From a virus, in the IMG/VR virus record IMGVR_UViG_3300001589_000144, positions 1 through 26,051 of that record: a stretch of 26,051 nt of DNA; one strand, given 5' to 3'. The translations under genes and the position numbers were made by a program. Positions 1 through 8,531 of the stretch are shown here, piece by piece (the first letter of the stretch is position 1; each line of letters opens with the position of its first letter). The notes below the pieces were generated by a model, which searched no databases, was not told the DNA's origin, and saw only the letters and a program-made list of their open reading frames with translations.

Positions 1-696
1 AGTGATTTATATCAAGATCACATTCATTGGCCTTTTTATAAATTAACTCAAAATATAATCCATACTTTTAAATTTTATTATACTGAAGTTGAAAATTTAG
101 AAGATTTACAACATGAATTAATGGTTTTTTTATTAAGTAAAATCCATTTATTTAATCCTGAAAATGGAGCTAAAGCATATTCTTATTTTGGAACTATAGT
201 AAAACGTTGGTTAATAGTATATAATACTAAAAACTATGGTAAAAAAATTCAAAATATACAAATAAATGACATTAATAATTATTCAAATTTAGACCAATTA
301 TCCCCTGGATTTATAACATCTCCCAAAATGGAAGAAGGCATTTCAGCATTTACAGAAAAGGAATCTGAACATGATGATTTGGCTATGAAAGGTTACAAAT
401 ATGAAGATAAATTATCTATATTTATAGACCAATTTGTTAAGGATTGTACTGATAGAATATATACTATTTTTCCTAAAGGAAATGATGCTCAAATAGCAGA
501 TGCCATTTTAGAATTATTTAGAAAAAGAGAGAATATAGATATATTTAATAAAAAGGCATTATACATTTATATAAGAGAAATGGTTGATGTTAAAACCCCT
601 AAAATTACTAAAATAGCTAATGTTTTATATAAAATATTTAAAGAAAAATATTTAGTATATCTAGAACATGGTTATTACCCTTCCTCAAAAATATAA
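1..696 (+). CDS. Late-transcription sigma factor, gp55-like (5' end missing)
   Basis: The reading frame is open from base 1, so the gene starts upstream of the window and 231 codons remain. The ATG at 121 is internal, because the frame upstream of it is coding-like and forms one helix with it. The segment LEDLQHELMVFLLSKIHLF followed by NPENGAKAYSYFGTIVKRWL (about residues 33-71 of the visible part) has the look of sigma region 2 in T4 gp55-type factors: an acidic LQxE helix, then FxPxxGxKAxSYF. In T4, gp55 directs host RNA polymerase to late promoters with the sliding clamp. The C-terminus (KITKIANVLYKIF onward) is helical and basic; I see no obvious clamp-binding tail. The gene lies directly upstream of tail genes that carry late-promoter-like sites. 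The assignment is by motif recognition and is fairly sure; the exact start is unknown. Confidence 0.72.
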   Translation, partial: SDLYQDHIHWPFYKLTQNIIHTFKFYYTEVENLEDLQHELMVFLLSKIHLFNPENGAKAYSYFGTIVKRWLIVYNTKNYGKKIQNIQINDINNYSNLDQLSPGFITSPKMEEGISAFTEKESEHDDLAMKGYKYEDKLSIFIDQFVKDCTDRIYTIFPKGNDAQIADAILELFRKRENIDIFNKKALYIYIREMVDVKTPKITKIANVLYKIFKEKYLVYLEHGYYPSSKI

Positions 697-702
697 TTTT
701 TT

Positions 703-713
703 TATATTTATAA
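703..713 (+). promoter_or_regulatory. Putative late promoter box TATATTTATAA
   Basis: The sequence TATATTTATAA sits in the 26-base gap after the sigma gene, 9 bases before the ATG at 723. The same TATTTATAA core recurs before the genes at 4028, 16817, 22155 and 25474. A promoter role is inferred from position and recurrence. The leader of the transcript would be very short. Confidence 0.5.
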
Positions 714-722
714 CCAAAAAAT

Positions 723-1064
723 ATGGGACAGTTAGATTCAATAATATTTGGTGATAAAAAATTTTCGGACATTTTAGAAGAAATTTATAACAACCAACGA
801 AAAAAATCAGAACAAGTAACAGCATTAATATCTGAGTTAAAACCATTAGTACAAGAAATAGGAGATGCTACTCTTATTGTACCTTTAATTAAAGAATATA
901 TGGAAATTGGTGTTAAAAATGATGATGCATTGATTAAAATGGCTACTATTATACAAAGAGCAGTAAATACAGAGAGTGAAGATGGTGGATTTGGTATAAG
1001 TGATGAAGAAAAAGATCAATTAATGGCTGAAATGGAAAAATTACAAGTTAAAAAAGAAGATTAA
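723..1064 (+). CDS. Small acidic helical protein of unknown function next to the late sigma gene
   Basis: This gene encodes 113 residues with no transmembrane segment, signal peptide or Cys motif. The N-terminus (MGQLDSIIFGDKKFSDILEE) and the rest look helical; the C-terminus is strongly charged (DEEKDQLMAEMEKLQVKKED). It follows the gp55-like gene after a putative late promoter, and its TAA overlaps the ATG of the gp5-like gene (TAATG), so translation of the two is probably coupled. I recognise this as a type of small conserved phage protein but cannot name a function. Its size (T4 gp33 is about 112 residues) and position beside gp55 make a gp33-like co-activator conceivable, but no sequence motif supports it. 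A baseplate-assembly role is equally possible. No GGAGG-like ribosome site precedes the start; the upstream bases are A-rich. Confidence 0.6.
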   Translation: MGQLDSIIFGDKKFSDILEEIYNNQRKKSEQVTALISELKPLVQEIGDATLIVPLIKEYMEIGVKNDDALIKMATIIQRAVNTESEDGGFGISDEEKDQLMAEMEKLQVKKED

Positions 1065-2299
1065 TGGCTGTTAGACCTACAACATCATTAGCAAATCAAG
1101 GATCAAAATCCTCATCTGGAGCAGGTTCAGGTGGAGTATTTTCTGGGAGGGTTATGGCTGTAATGTTAGATGATCAAACAAATGCTCAAGCCTTTAAAGA
1201 TTTTGGAGAGTGGAGTTCGATGGGATGTTTATTTTTTGATAAATTAAATAAACCAAATGCATCTCCTCAATTTACATCTGATAACTTTGCAAGACCACTA
1301 TTCCCCAATCAATCAATAGTACCACTTGAAAATGAAATAGTTTATTTAATGTCTTTACCTAATAGTAATGTACAAGAAAATGTAAATGAAGTTGGTTATT
1401 ATTATTTTCAACCTATTAATATATGGAATAGTGTACATCATAATGCAATACCAGATCCTATTACTGGAACTATCTTACCTCCATCTCAACAACAGGATTA
1501 CGAAGAAACACAAGCTGGGGCTGTAAGAAGAGTAACAGATGGTGGAACTGAAATTGATTTAGGTGATACATTTCAAGAAAAATTAAGTATTAGAAATCTT
1601 CTCCCTTATGAAGGAGATAACATATTTCAAGGTAGATGGGGAAATACCATTAGATTAGGATCAACTGTTTTAGATCCAAAAATAACAAATCCCTGGTCAC
1701 GTGATGGTGAAAATGGAGATCCTTTAATAATAATAAAGAATGGCCAACATGAGGAAGATACAGATCCTTGGGTACCTCAAATAGAAGATATTAATACAGA
1801 TAAATCTAGTATATATTTAACTTCTACTCAAGCTATTCCTATAGAAGTATCAAGTAAAAAATATAATTCTTATTTTTCTCCACCTACATCTACTGATAAG
1901 TTTGTGGGAGAACAAGTAATATTAAATTCTGGAAGATTATTATTTAATTCTAAAAGTGATTCAATTTTATTAAGTTCATTTAAATCAATTAATTTAAATT
2001 CTTTAGAAAGTATTAACATAGATTCACCTGAAACTGTAATCCAATCAAAGAAAATTTTATTAGGAGATAAATATGCTACTGAACCTATTATTTTAGGTGA
2101 TAAATTCTTAGCAGATTTTCAAGACTTATTAATGAAAATGATTTCATTAACAGCAGCATTACAGACACCAATAGGATCAGGACCCCCATTTGCTATTAAT
2201 GGGGCTATTCCTGTACCAGCAGTGCAAGTACAACAATCAGCTCAAAAAATGATAGGTCAAATAGCTCAATATAAATCTAAAGTAAGCAAAAGCAAATAA
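1064..2299 (+). CDS. Baseplate central spike/hub protein, gp5-like, without a lysozyme domain
   Basis: The 411 residues fall into three parts. A low-complexity Ser/Gly start is followed by a barrel-like region (GRVMAVMLDD at 28-37; NEIVYLMSLP near 90-99; LLPYEGDNIFQGRWGNTIRL at 179-198), as in the OB-fold/VgrG/gp5 class. Residues 292-331 form five consecutive octads (LLFNSKSD, SILLSSFK, SINLNSLE, SINIDSPE, TVIQSKKI), the periodicity of the triple-stranded beta-helix needle of T4 gp5. A helical and Pro/Ala-rich tail ends in KSKVSKSK. In T4, gp5 pierces the outer membrane and carries a lysozyme between barrel and needle; I see no such domain here. The gene is TAATG-coupled to both neighbours and heads the baseplate block. 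Class is likely; exact equivalence to gp5 is inferred. Confidence 0.68.
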   Translation: MAVRPTTSLANQGSKSSSGAGSGGVFSGRVMAVMLDDQTNAQAFKDFGEWSSMGCLFFDKLNKPNASPQFTSDNFARPLFPNQSIVPLENEIVYLMSLPNSNVQENVNEVGYYYFQPINIWNSVHHNAIPDPITGTILPPSQQQDYEETQAGAVRRVTDGGTEIDLGDTFQEKLSIRNLLPYEGDNIFQGRWGNTIRLGSTVLDPKITNPWSRDGENGDPLIIIKNGQHEEDTDPWVPQIEDINTDKSSIYLTSTQAIPIEVSSKKYNSYFSPPTSTDKFVGEQVILNSGRLLFNSKSDSILLSSFKSINLNSLESINIDSPETVIQSKKILLGDKYATEPIILGDKFLADFQDLLMKMISLTAALQTPIGSGPPFAINGAIPVPAVQVQQSAQKMIGQIAQYKSKVSKSK

Positions 2300-3996
2300 T
2301 GGGTTTAGAAAAAGTAATAGTAAAACAAGTAGTTAAAGTAGCTAAGGATACTGGTAAGTTAGAAACTGCTCTTTCTTTAATGGATGAAAAGATAAAAGGT
2401 TTAGGAAGAAATGCTATTGAAAAAGCTGGGATAGATCCTTCAACTTTACCTATTAATTTAGATGATCTTTTAGAGGGAAGAGCAGATGATGCTGGGTCGT
2501 TATTAACACCTCAAGCAATTTGTAGTGTACCTCCTTTAACCCAATCCCAAAAAGAAGAAGCTATATCTAATGTAGATAATACCTTAACAACTCTTAATAA
2601 TATAATTGAAAATAAAAATAAAATAGCAATAGCATTACAAACTATACAACAACCGTTACGAACATTAGATGCATCAGCATCAGCATTAGATAATATTATA
2701 TCTACAGTAAAGGTAGCTATAAAAGTAATAAAAGCTATTCCAATACCTACATCAGTCCCACCTGGAGTAGGTATCCCTATAAATGTTTTAACAATACTTT
2801 CAGATTCTTTAGATCAGTTAGATAAATTATTAACATATGGTAAGGGAGTTACAACTGTTGTGCCTTTATTAATTAGAGCGGTACTTAACATGATCACTGC
2901 TATTATTAATAAATTAAATTCTTTAGAATCAGTTATAGAACCAACAATAATTACATTACAATTTGTAAAAACAATATCAGAAGTAGGGGACCAATGCCCC
3001 AATTTACCCCAAGATGAAATAAATAAAGTAAAAACAGCAATTATAGCTACTATAACAGAATCTATTGCGGCCTCTGGTGAAAATTCATCTTTGGGGGTAA
3101 ATGTATCATCAGATGAACAATTAGCATCTCAATTAACACCCAATGCATCACCTGGGATATATTACAAAGGATTTAGATTAACATTAGAAAATGAACCTGA
3201 TAATGAATTTTCCTTTCCATCAAGAAGAATATCAGCTACAAGGGATTTTGCAAAAGATCCTTCTACACAATATATTTATGGGGGGTTAAAAGAATTAGGT
3301 GGGTTTAAAGCACCAAAGATATTAGGTGTAATAACAATATACAATGCTCCCGAAAGAGAACCTCAAGGAAGATATTCTTACAGTGCTTCTACTCAAGTTT
3401 TATTTGAAGAAATGAAATATGCTATTGATTTATATGTAAATAAAATATCAGTAAGTAGAAGAGTTGAGAATGAAATTCTAAGAGAAATTCCAACTGGGGG
3501 AGGTGAAAATCTACCTTTAAATCCATTTGGACCAAATGGTGAAAATAATTTAAATCCTTATGTTTTAAATGGTCCTAATATAGTAACTCCTGTAGATGAA
3601 TTTACAGGTAATCAAGTATCAGGAACAATAGTAGTTAATGAACCTATTAGGGTGATAATGACAACTAATGGTGGAAATACATCAATGAGTTTAACCAATA
3701 CTATAATTACATTTCAAAAAGGAAATAAACCTATGAATGCCCAATTAAGTCGGGAAGCATATGTTACAAGAGGTATTGTTTCATCAACAGCTCCTTCAAT
3801 ATTAACAGAAAAAGGTATATGGAATTATACTATGACAATAGTAGAAAATCTTGGAAATACTGGTAACCAATCCAATTTTCAAATAATGCCTGTTTTACCT
3901 CAAGGAGGTGATAATAGCGGAGGTGGAAGTGGTGGAGGTGTAGGTAATGACACTGTAATTATAAATAGTGACGATAGTTCCACTACTTTACTATAA
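2299..3996 (+). CDS. Tail/baseplate structural protein of unknown role, helical N-half and beta C-half
   Basis: The protein has 565 residues in two halves. Residues 1-260 are helix-rich, with long hydrophobic-amphipathic stretches (about 130-230, interrupted by a Pro/Gly-rich turn at 148-160), as in hub or tape-measure-like proteins. From about 286 it becomes beta-rich, starting with YYKGFRLTLENEPDNEFSFP and a SRRISATRDF turn. Near 350-400 comes a STQVLFEEMKYAIDLYVNKI helix. The last 40 residues include a GGGSGGG linker and an acidic Ser/Thr tail. There is no signal peptide. It is TAATG-coupled to the spike gene and upstream of gp25 and gp6 homologues, so a hub or inner-baseplate role is likely. 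I do not recognise a named T4 counterpart; gp29-like or gp27-like functions are possible but unproven. Confidence 0.6.
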   Translation: MGLEKVIVKQVVKVAKDTGKLETALSLMDEKIKGLGRNAIEKAGIDPSTLPINLDDLLEGRADDAGSLLTPQAICSVPPLTQSQKEEAISNVDNTLTTLNNIIENKNKIAIALQTIQQPLRTLDASASALDNIISTVKVAIKVIKAIPIPTSVPPGVGIPINVLTILSDSLDQLDKLLTYGKGVTTVVPLLIRAVLNMITAIINKLNSLESVIEPTIITLQFVKTISEVGDQCPNLPQDEINKVKTAIIATITESIAASGENSSLGVNVSSDEQLASQLTPNASPGIYYKGFRLTLENEPDNEFSFPSRRISATRDFAKDPSTQYIYGGLKELGGFKAPKILGVITIYNAPEREPQGRYSYSASTQVLFEEMKYAIDLYVNKISVSRRVENEILREIPTGGGENLPLNPFGPNGENNLNPYVLNGPNIVTPVDEFTGNQVSGTIVVNEPIRVIMTTNGGNTSMSLTNTIITFQKGNKPMNAQLSREAYVTRGIVSSTAPSILTEKGIWNYTMTIVENLGNTGNQSNFQIMPVLPQGGDNSGGGSGGGVGNDTVIINSDDSSTTLL

Positions 3997-4013
3997 AAAA
4001 TATAAAAACTTAA

Positions 4014-4025
4014 TATTTATAAATA
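4014..4025 (+). promoter_or_regulatory. Putative late promoter, perfect palindrome TATTTATAAATA
   Basis: The 12-base palindrome contains an exact T4 late box TATAAATA (4018-4025) as well as the TATTTATAA core shared with four other gaps. It ends only two bases before the ATG at 4028, so a transcript starting 5-7 bases downstream would miss that start codon. Either initiation is unusually close to the box, or the functional element is the upstream half. Confidence 0.5.
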
Positions 4026-4027
4026 AA

Positions 4028-4378
4028 ATGAAGACATCAGCATTAAAAGCAATTATTAAAGAATCAGTAAAAGAAGCAATTCAAGAAGAATTGAAAGAGA
4101 TTTTATTGGAAGCTGTTAAAACTCCAAAAGTTATATCACAAATACCAGTTGCACCTGTAGTTGAAAATTATACCCCACCAACTCCTACGCAACCTGTAAT
4201 GTCCGCAGAAGATAAAAGAACAGCATATCAAAATATATTAGGAGATACAAATGCAACTTTAAATAGTAGTAATGCTCATTCATTTCAACCTCAAGCAGGG
4301 ATGGATGTAGCTAACGGTACACTACCAGCAGGGGAAGTAGATATGTCTCAAATAATGGGATTAATGAATAATAAATAA
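4028..4378 (+). CDS. Small structural-cluster protein with an amphipathic N-terminal helix
   Basis: I choose the ATG at 4028 (116 residues, MKTSALKAII...) over an in-frame ATG at 3968. The earlier start would overlap the end of the preceding gene and translate the promoter-like palindrome, giving an unlikely extension. Residues 1-31 (MKTSALKAIIKESVKEAIQE, then ELKEILLEAVK) form a strongly amphipathic Lys/Glu helix. A Pro/Val/Thr-rich linker (about 32-60) and a polar Asn/Gln-rich end with SQIMGLMNNK follow. The gene is TAATG-coupled to gp25, so it is probably made with the baseplate. Similar lysine/glutamate helical starts occur on packaged or scaffold-associated phage proteins, but the role here is unknown. 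Confidence 0.6.
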   Translation: MKTSALKAIIKESVKEAIQEELKEILLEAVKTPKVISQIPVAPVVENYTPPTPTQPVMSAEDKRTAYQNILGDTNATLNSSNAHSFQPQAGMDVANGTLPAGEVDMSQIMGLMNNK

Positions 4379-4785
4379 TGGCAAGAATTATACAAAATAA
4401 ATGGCCTATAGATCTACAAAAAAGTAGAGCTATTGGTTTTGGCTTTCCCTTAAATGGGGATGCTGTTTTTGTGCCAACATATTATACAAGAGATCAAATA
4501 AAGGCAAATTTAGTAAATTATTTACTAACAAATAAAGGAGAAAGAGTATTTAAGCCTAATTTTGGGGCTGATTTAAGAAGTTTATTATTTGAAAATATGC
4601 AAGATATTTCAAATGATGACCTAAAAAATACAATTCAAGATGATATTACTTTATTTTTTCCAAGTGTAATAATTAAAGAAATTAAATTTAATAACATACC
4701 AGATGAAAATACTGTTAACTTTACATTAATATACCAGATTGTGAATTTTGGGGTAAACGATGAAATAAACATATTATTACAATAA
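4378..4785 (+). CDS. Baseplate wedge protein, gp25 family
   Basis: The 135-residue protein has the size and hallmark segment of the gp25/GpW-gp25 lysozyme-like wedge family: TNKGERVFKPNFGADLRSLL at 51-70, then FE at 71-72. In this family the conserved G-E-R-x-x-x-P-x-F-G stretch packs the wedge against the sheath/gp53 interface; despite the family name, enzymatic activity is not expected. The N-terminus (IDLQKSRAIGFGFPLNGDAV) leads into a helix beginning TRDQIKANLVNYLL. The gene is TAATG-coupled to the upstream small gene and to the gp6 gene downstream, an arrangement that fits joint wedge assembly. This is one of the most secure identifications in the window. Confidence 0.88.
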   Translation: MARIIQNKWPIDLQKSRAIGFGFPLNGDAVFVPTYYTRDQIKANLVNYLLTNKGERVFKPNFGADLRSLLFENMQDISNDDLKNTIQDDITLFFPSVIIKEIKFNNIPDENTVNFTLIYQIVNFGVNDEINILLQ

Positions 4786-6647
4786 TGAGCAAACTAAATA
4801 GAGACATAAGATATATAGATAGAGATTTTGATACTCTAAGAAATAATTTAATACAGTATTCTAGAACATACTTTCCAGATACTTATAATGATTTTACTGA
4901 AACTTCAACTGGGATGCTATTTATGGAAATGGCAGCATATGTAGGTGATGTTTTATCTTTTTACTTAGATAATCAAATCCAAGAAACATTTATACAAAAA
5001 GCAAGACAAACAACAAATTTATATTCTTTAGCTTATTCTATGGGGTATATTCCGAAAGTAACAACAGTAGCATCTGTCGAATTAGACTTTTTCCAACAAC
5101 TACCATCAAAATTAAGTGCAAGTGTTTATGTCCCGGATTATGACTATGCTTTAGTAATACCTGAAAATACACAAATTTCTTCAAATGTAGATTCAAATAT
5201 GAATTTTATAATAGAAGATGCAGTAGATTTTCAATCTTCTAGTTCATTAGATCCTACAGAAACTTCAATATATCAAATATCAGGTGTTAACCCAACATAT
5301 TTCCTTTTAAAGAAAAAAAGAAAAGCTATATCAGCTACTGTAAAATCACAAACATTTACTTTTAATAATTCAGTAAAATTTGACACTAGAAATATTATAT
5401 CAGGTAATATTATAGGCGTATTAGATGTAATAGATAGTGATGGTAATATTTGGTATGAAGTGCCTAATTTAGCGCAAGAAAACGTATTTAATTCGATTAG
5501 AAACACAAATACAAATGACCCCAATTATTCAATAGATACTGAGGTTCCCTATTTATTAGAATTAAAATCAGTACAAAGAAGATTTGTAACAAGATTTTTA
5601 AATGAAAATACTTTACAATTACAATTTGGAGCAGGTAGTACACGAAATGTAGATGAAGAAATAGTCCCTAATCCTGATAATGTTGGTTTAGGATTACCAT
5701 TTGAAAAAACAAAACTAACAACCGCATTTTCTCCTTTAAATTTTGTGTATACTAATACTTATGGTATTGCTCCTTATAATACAACTTTAACTGTAAGATA
5801 TCTAACAGGAGGAGGCGCATCAGCAAATGTAGAAGCTGGGGTATTAACAGCTGTAGATGATACAAATATTACTTTTATTAATCCGGATTTAGCAGATACT
5901 ACTTTAGCTGATAATATATTTAGTTCTGTAGCATCTAATAATGTAAGAGCAGCTGATGGTGGTATGGATGGAGATACAGTTGAAGAATTAAGACAAAACT
6001 CATTAGGTAATTTCCAAAATCAATTAAGAACAGTAACATCTCAAGATTATTTAATTAGATCATTATCTATGCCTTCTAATTTAGGAGTAGTTGCAAAAGC
6101 TCATGTTCAACCTAATAAAGTAGGAGAATATGAAGCTGGTACTTTACCTTCTGTTTTAGATTTATATATTTTAACTTATGATATAAATAAAAAATTAAGA
6201 ACTGCATCTGATATTTTAAAAAGAAATCTTCAAACATATCTATCAGAATATAGAATGATAAATGATTCAATTAAAATTAAAGATGCATATATAATTAATA
6301 TAGGTGTAAATTTTGAAATAATAGTAAGACCAAATTTTAATAATGCTGAAACTATAACAAAATGTATAGATTCACTAACGTCATTTTTTAAAATAGATAA
6401 ATGGCAAATTAATGAACCTATTATGATGAAAGATATTTCAGTACTTTTAGATAAAGTACAAGGTGTTCAAACTGTAAATAATATAGAAATTGTTAATTTA
6501 GCAGGAGAAAGTTTAGGTTATAGTAAATTTTCATATGATGTTAATGGATCTACTATAGATAATGTATTATATCCATCAATTGATCCAATGGTTTTTGAAG
6601 TTAAAAATCCAACTCAAGATATTAGAGGTAGAGTAGTACCAATATAA
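4785..6647 (+). CDS. Baseplate wedge subunit gp6 (baseplate J-like)
   Basis: The 620 residues compare with about 660 for T4 gp6. The N-terminal region (residues 1-91) is typical: DRDFDTLRNNLIQYSRTYFP, then ETSTGMLFMEMAAYVGDVLS with FYLDNQIQETF, and SLAYSMGYIPK. The middle holds the beta-rich J-like part, including TLTVRYLTGGGASANVEAGV. The conserved NNVRAADGGMDGDTVEELRQ and SQDYLIRSLSMPSNLG follow, where J proteins have their GxDxExxxxLR...R...YE segment. The C-terminal third alternates helices and strands. In T4, gp6 dimers form the inner ring that ties the wedges together. The gene is TAATG-coupled to gp25. The assignment is strong. Confidence 0.88.
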   Translation: MSKLNRDIRYIDRDFDTLRNNLIQYSRTYFPDTYNDFTETSTGMLFMEMAAYVGDVLSFYLDNQIQETFIQKARQTTNLYSLAYSMGYIPKVTTVASVELDFFQQLPSKLSASVYVPDYDYALVIPENTQISSNVDSNMNFIIEDAVDFQSSSSLDPTETSIYQISGVNPTYFLLKKKRKAISATVKSQTFTFNNSVKFDTRNIISGNIIGVLDVIDSDGNIWYEVPNLAQENVFNSIRNTNTNDPNYSIDTEVPYLLELKSVQRRFVTRFLNENTLQLQFGAGSTRNVDEEIVPNPDNVGLGLPFEKTKLTTAFSPLNFVYTNTYGIAPYNTTLTVRYLTGGGASANVEAGVLTAVDDTNITFINPDLADTTLADNIFSSVASNNVRAADGGMDGDTVEELRQNSLGNFQNQLRTVTSQDYLIRSLSMPSNLGVVAKAHVQPNKVGEYEAGTLPSVLDLYILTYDINKKLRTASDILKRNLQTYLSEYRMINDSIKIKDAYIINIGVNFEIIVRPNFNNAETITKCIDSLTSFFKIDKWQINEPIMMKDISVLLDKVQGVQTVNNIEIVNLAGESLGYSKFSYDVNGSTIDNVLYPSIDPMVFEVKNPTQDIRGRVVPI

Positions 6648-6656
6648 AAAAAAACT

Positions 6657-8531
6657 ATGGCAATATATAAAATTTTTCCTACAAAAGATACATCACTATA
6701 TAGTGAAAAAAAGGCAATGAATACCGGTTTGGATGAGGTAATAGAAGCATCAACTTATCTTAAAAATAGCAATCCACAAGTTAGTAGATATTTATTAAAA
6801 TTTTCACAACCAGAAATTAATGGTTGGGTTAACACTTATATATCAGGATCAGGAGTAACAGTACTTAATACAGATATAGGTGGATCTGATCTTTTATATG
6901 ATCAAACAATGACATCATCTGCTAACTACCCAACACAATCAGATGGTGTAGGATATATAACACCTTCATGGGATTTAATACCATCTTCCTCAACAGGAAA
7001 TGGAAGAGGACAACATTTTAATGTTCAAACACATGGAACTTACTTTATACCTAATAGAGATATAGTAGATGATTTAGTAATTACTCCTACATTTACAGCA
7101 AATGATGGTACTTATGGTCCTTTTATTATATCAAATGATGATGTACAAAATACAGTTACAACATCTTCTTTAAGTGCTTCAATAAATTTAGTAGTTAAAG
7201 ATAATAAAGTAATATCTGCACCCATAGTAAATAATGGATCTGCTTCATATGTAAGTCAAGATTATTTTTCATATTTTGATAATAATGATATTTATTTAAC
7301 ACCTGCAGCTATAGATTCAACTGTAGGAGCAGGAGTATTTACATTTGCTGCAGCTTATCCTGATGATACTTTTTATTTTAAAATTCATGCTGATGATTTA
7401 GTAACAACAGTTACAGTTTTAGAAGCACAACCACCTTATGGAATAGGTTACAGACCCGGAGATAAGTTAATATTTAAATCTGAATCATTTGTAGGTTACC
7501 CAATGTCAGATGATATAAAAATAACATTATCATCACCAGCCATATCGTCATCTAATTGGAGTGATAGAGAATTTGGAGTAGATTTAAGAAACTCAGCGGC
7601 AGTAGTTAATGGTTTAAATATAGATCAAGAATTAAAAGTATACCCAATATCAGGAAGTTGGGGAATGGGTAGTGGTAAATTTTTCAATAAACCCCAAACT
7701 ACAGATGGTGCAAGTTGGATATTTAAAACTTATTCTGGATCAGATGCTGGTGCTTTAAAATGGCAAACTACAGGGGTATATGGAGATAAAGCAACTGCTT
7801 CTTTTATAGTAGGAGAAGAAGGAGGAGGTAATTGGTATACAGGTTCAAATGTTAATTTAAATGTTATTCAATCTCAAGTATTTTCATATGGTATAGGTGT
7901 TGATTTAAATGTAGATGTAACAAATACTATAAAAACTTGGACAACTAATTCTTTAAATGATAATAATAAGGGTTTTCCAAATGATGGTTTTTTAGTAAAA
8001 CAATCAAGTTCAAAAGAATTCATTAATAGTAAGGCAACTACAGCAACTTTTAGATATTTTTCGATTGATACAAATACTATATATCCCCCATTATTAGATT
8101 TAAAATGGAATGATTATTATTATGATACAGGATCTTCAAGTAATACTATATTAACAACACCTGAAGCATTTATGTCTATTTATAATAATAATGGTACATA
8201 TTATTCTCAAAGTGTTGAAAGATTTAGAATAGCAGCTATTCCTAAATACCCAGATGTAGTTTTCCAAACATCATCATTATACACAACTAATTTTTATTTG
8301 CCAAAAGATTCATCTTCATATGCTATTAAAGATACAGATACTAATGAATTTGTAATTCCTTTTGATAATACTTACACACAAATTAGTTCAGATGCAACTT
8401 CTAGTTATTTTGATGTTTATATGAATGGTTTAGAACCTGAAAGATATTATACAATTTTAATAAAAACCGTAGTTGATGGAACTACTCACGTATTTGATCA
8501 AGACACAATATTTAAAGTAGTCAATGGATAA
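6657..8531 (+). CDS. Baseplate/tail-fibre-like structural protein with a recurrent beta module
   Basis: The protein has 624 residues. The N-terminus (YKIFPTKDTSLYSEKKAMNT) and the segment VDVTNTIKTWTTN plus DGFLVKQSSS (about 417-455) resemble DNRLRE/carbohydrate-binding-type beta domains: a stabilising Asp-Thr start and a DVTxxIxxW...GFLxK finish. Inserted between them, at about 165-296, are one clear copy (GIGYRPGDKLIF near 261-272) and one weaker copy of a beta module also found in the giant protein and the 441-residue protein. The C-terminal 100 residues (RFRIAAIPKYPDVVFQTSS onward, with PFDNTYTQISSD and GLEPERYYTIL) form a separate immunoglobulin-like unit. The position just after gp6 suggests a peripheral baseplate role. 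The next gene overlaps its end by 8 bases. Confidence 0.65.
   Translation: MAIYKIFPTKDTSLYSEKKAMNTGLDEVIEASTYLKNSNPQVSRYLLKFSQPEINGWVNTYISGSGVTVLNTDIGGSDLLYDQTMTSSANYPTQSDGVGYITPSWDLIPSSSTGNGRGQHFNVQTHGTYFIPNRDIVDDLVITPTFTANDGTYGPFIISNDDVQNTVTTSSLSASINLVVKDNKVISAPIVNNGSASYVSQDYFSYFDNNDIYLTPAAIDSTVGAGVFTFAAAYPDDTFYFKIHADDLVTTVTVLEAQPPYGIGYRPGDKLIFKSESFVGYPMSDDIKITLSSPAISSSNWSDREFGVDLRNSAAVVNGLNIDQELKVYPISGSWGMGSGKFFNKPQTTDGASWIFKTYSGSDAGALKWQTTGVYGDKATASFIVGEEGGGNWYTGSNVNLNVIQSQVFSYGIGVDLNVDVTNTIKTWTTNSLNDNNKGFPNDGFLVKQSSSKEFINSKATTATFRYFSIDTNTIYPPLLDLKWNDYYYDTGSSSNTILTTPEAFMSIYNNNGTYYSQSVERFRIAAIPKYPDVVFQTSSLYTTNFYLPKDSSSYAIKDTDTNEFVIPFDNTYTQISSDATSSYFDVYMNGLEPERYYTILIKTVVDGTTHVFDQDTIFKVVNG
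7355..7545 (+). repeat. Shared beta module, copy in the 624-residue protein
   Basis: The encoded segment follows the pattern of strands ending in a G-x-G-Y-x-x-G-D-x-hydrophobic turn (GIGYRPGDKLIF) and then a strand (DDIKITLSS). The same pattern appears in the giant tail protein and the 441-residue protein. A weaker, more diverged copy may lie just upstream at about 7150-7335. Boundaries are approximate. Confidence 0.4.

Noticed and set aside
413-425. TATATTTATAG inside the sigma gene; similar matches near 8177 and 23150
   Set aside because: They lie inside genes, not before a start codon, and such words are expected by chance at this A+T content.
2814-3002. Minus-strand frame of 62 codons
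   Set aside because: It lies wholly inside the 565-residue tail gene, has no upstream start context and reflects antisense composition of hydrophobic codons.
3968-4027. N-terminal extension of the small gene before gp25
   Set aside because: An in-frame ATG at 3968 would add 20 residues encoded by the end of the previous gene and the promoter-like palindrome; the ATG at 4028 gives a normal amphipathic start.
5273-5524. Minus-strand frame of 83 codons
   Set aside because: It is antisense to the well-supported gp6 gene, has no independent evidence, and no other minus-strand gene exists in the window.
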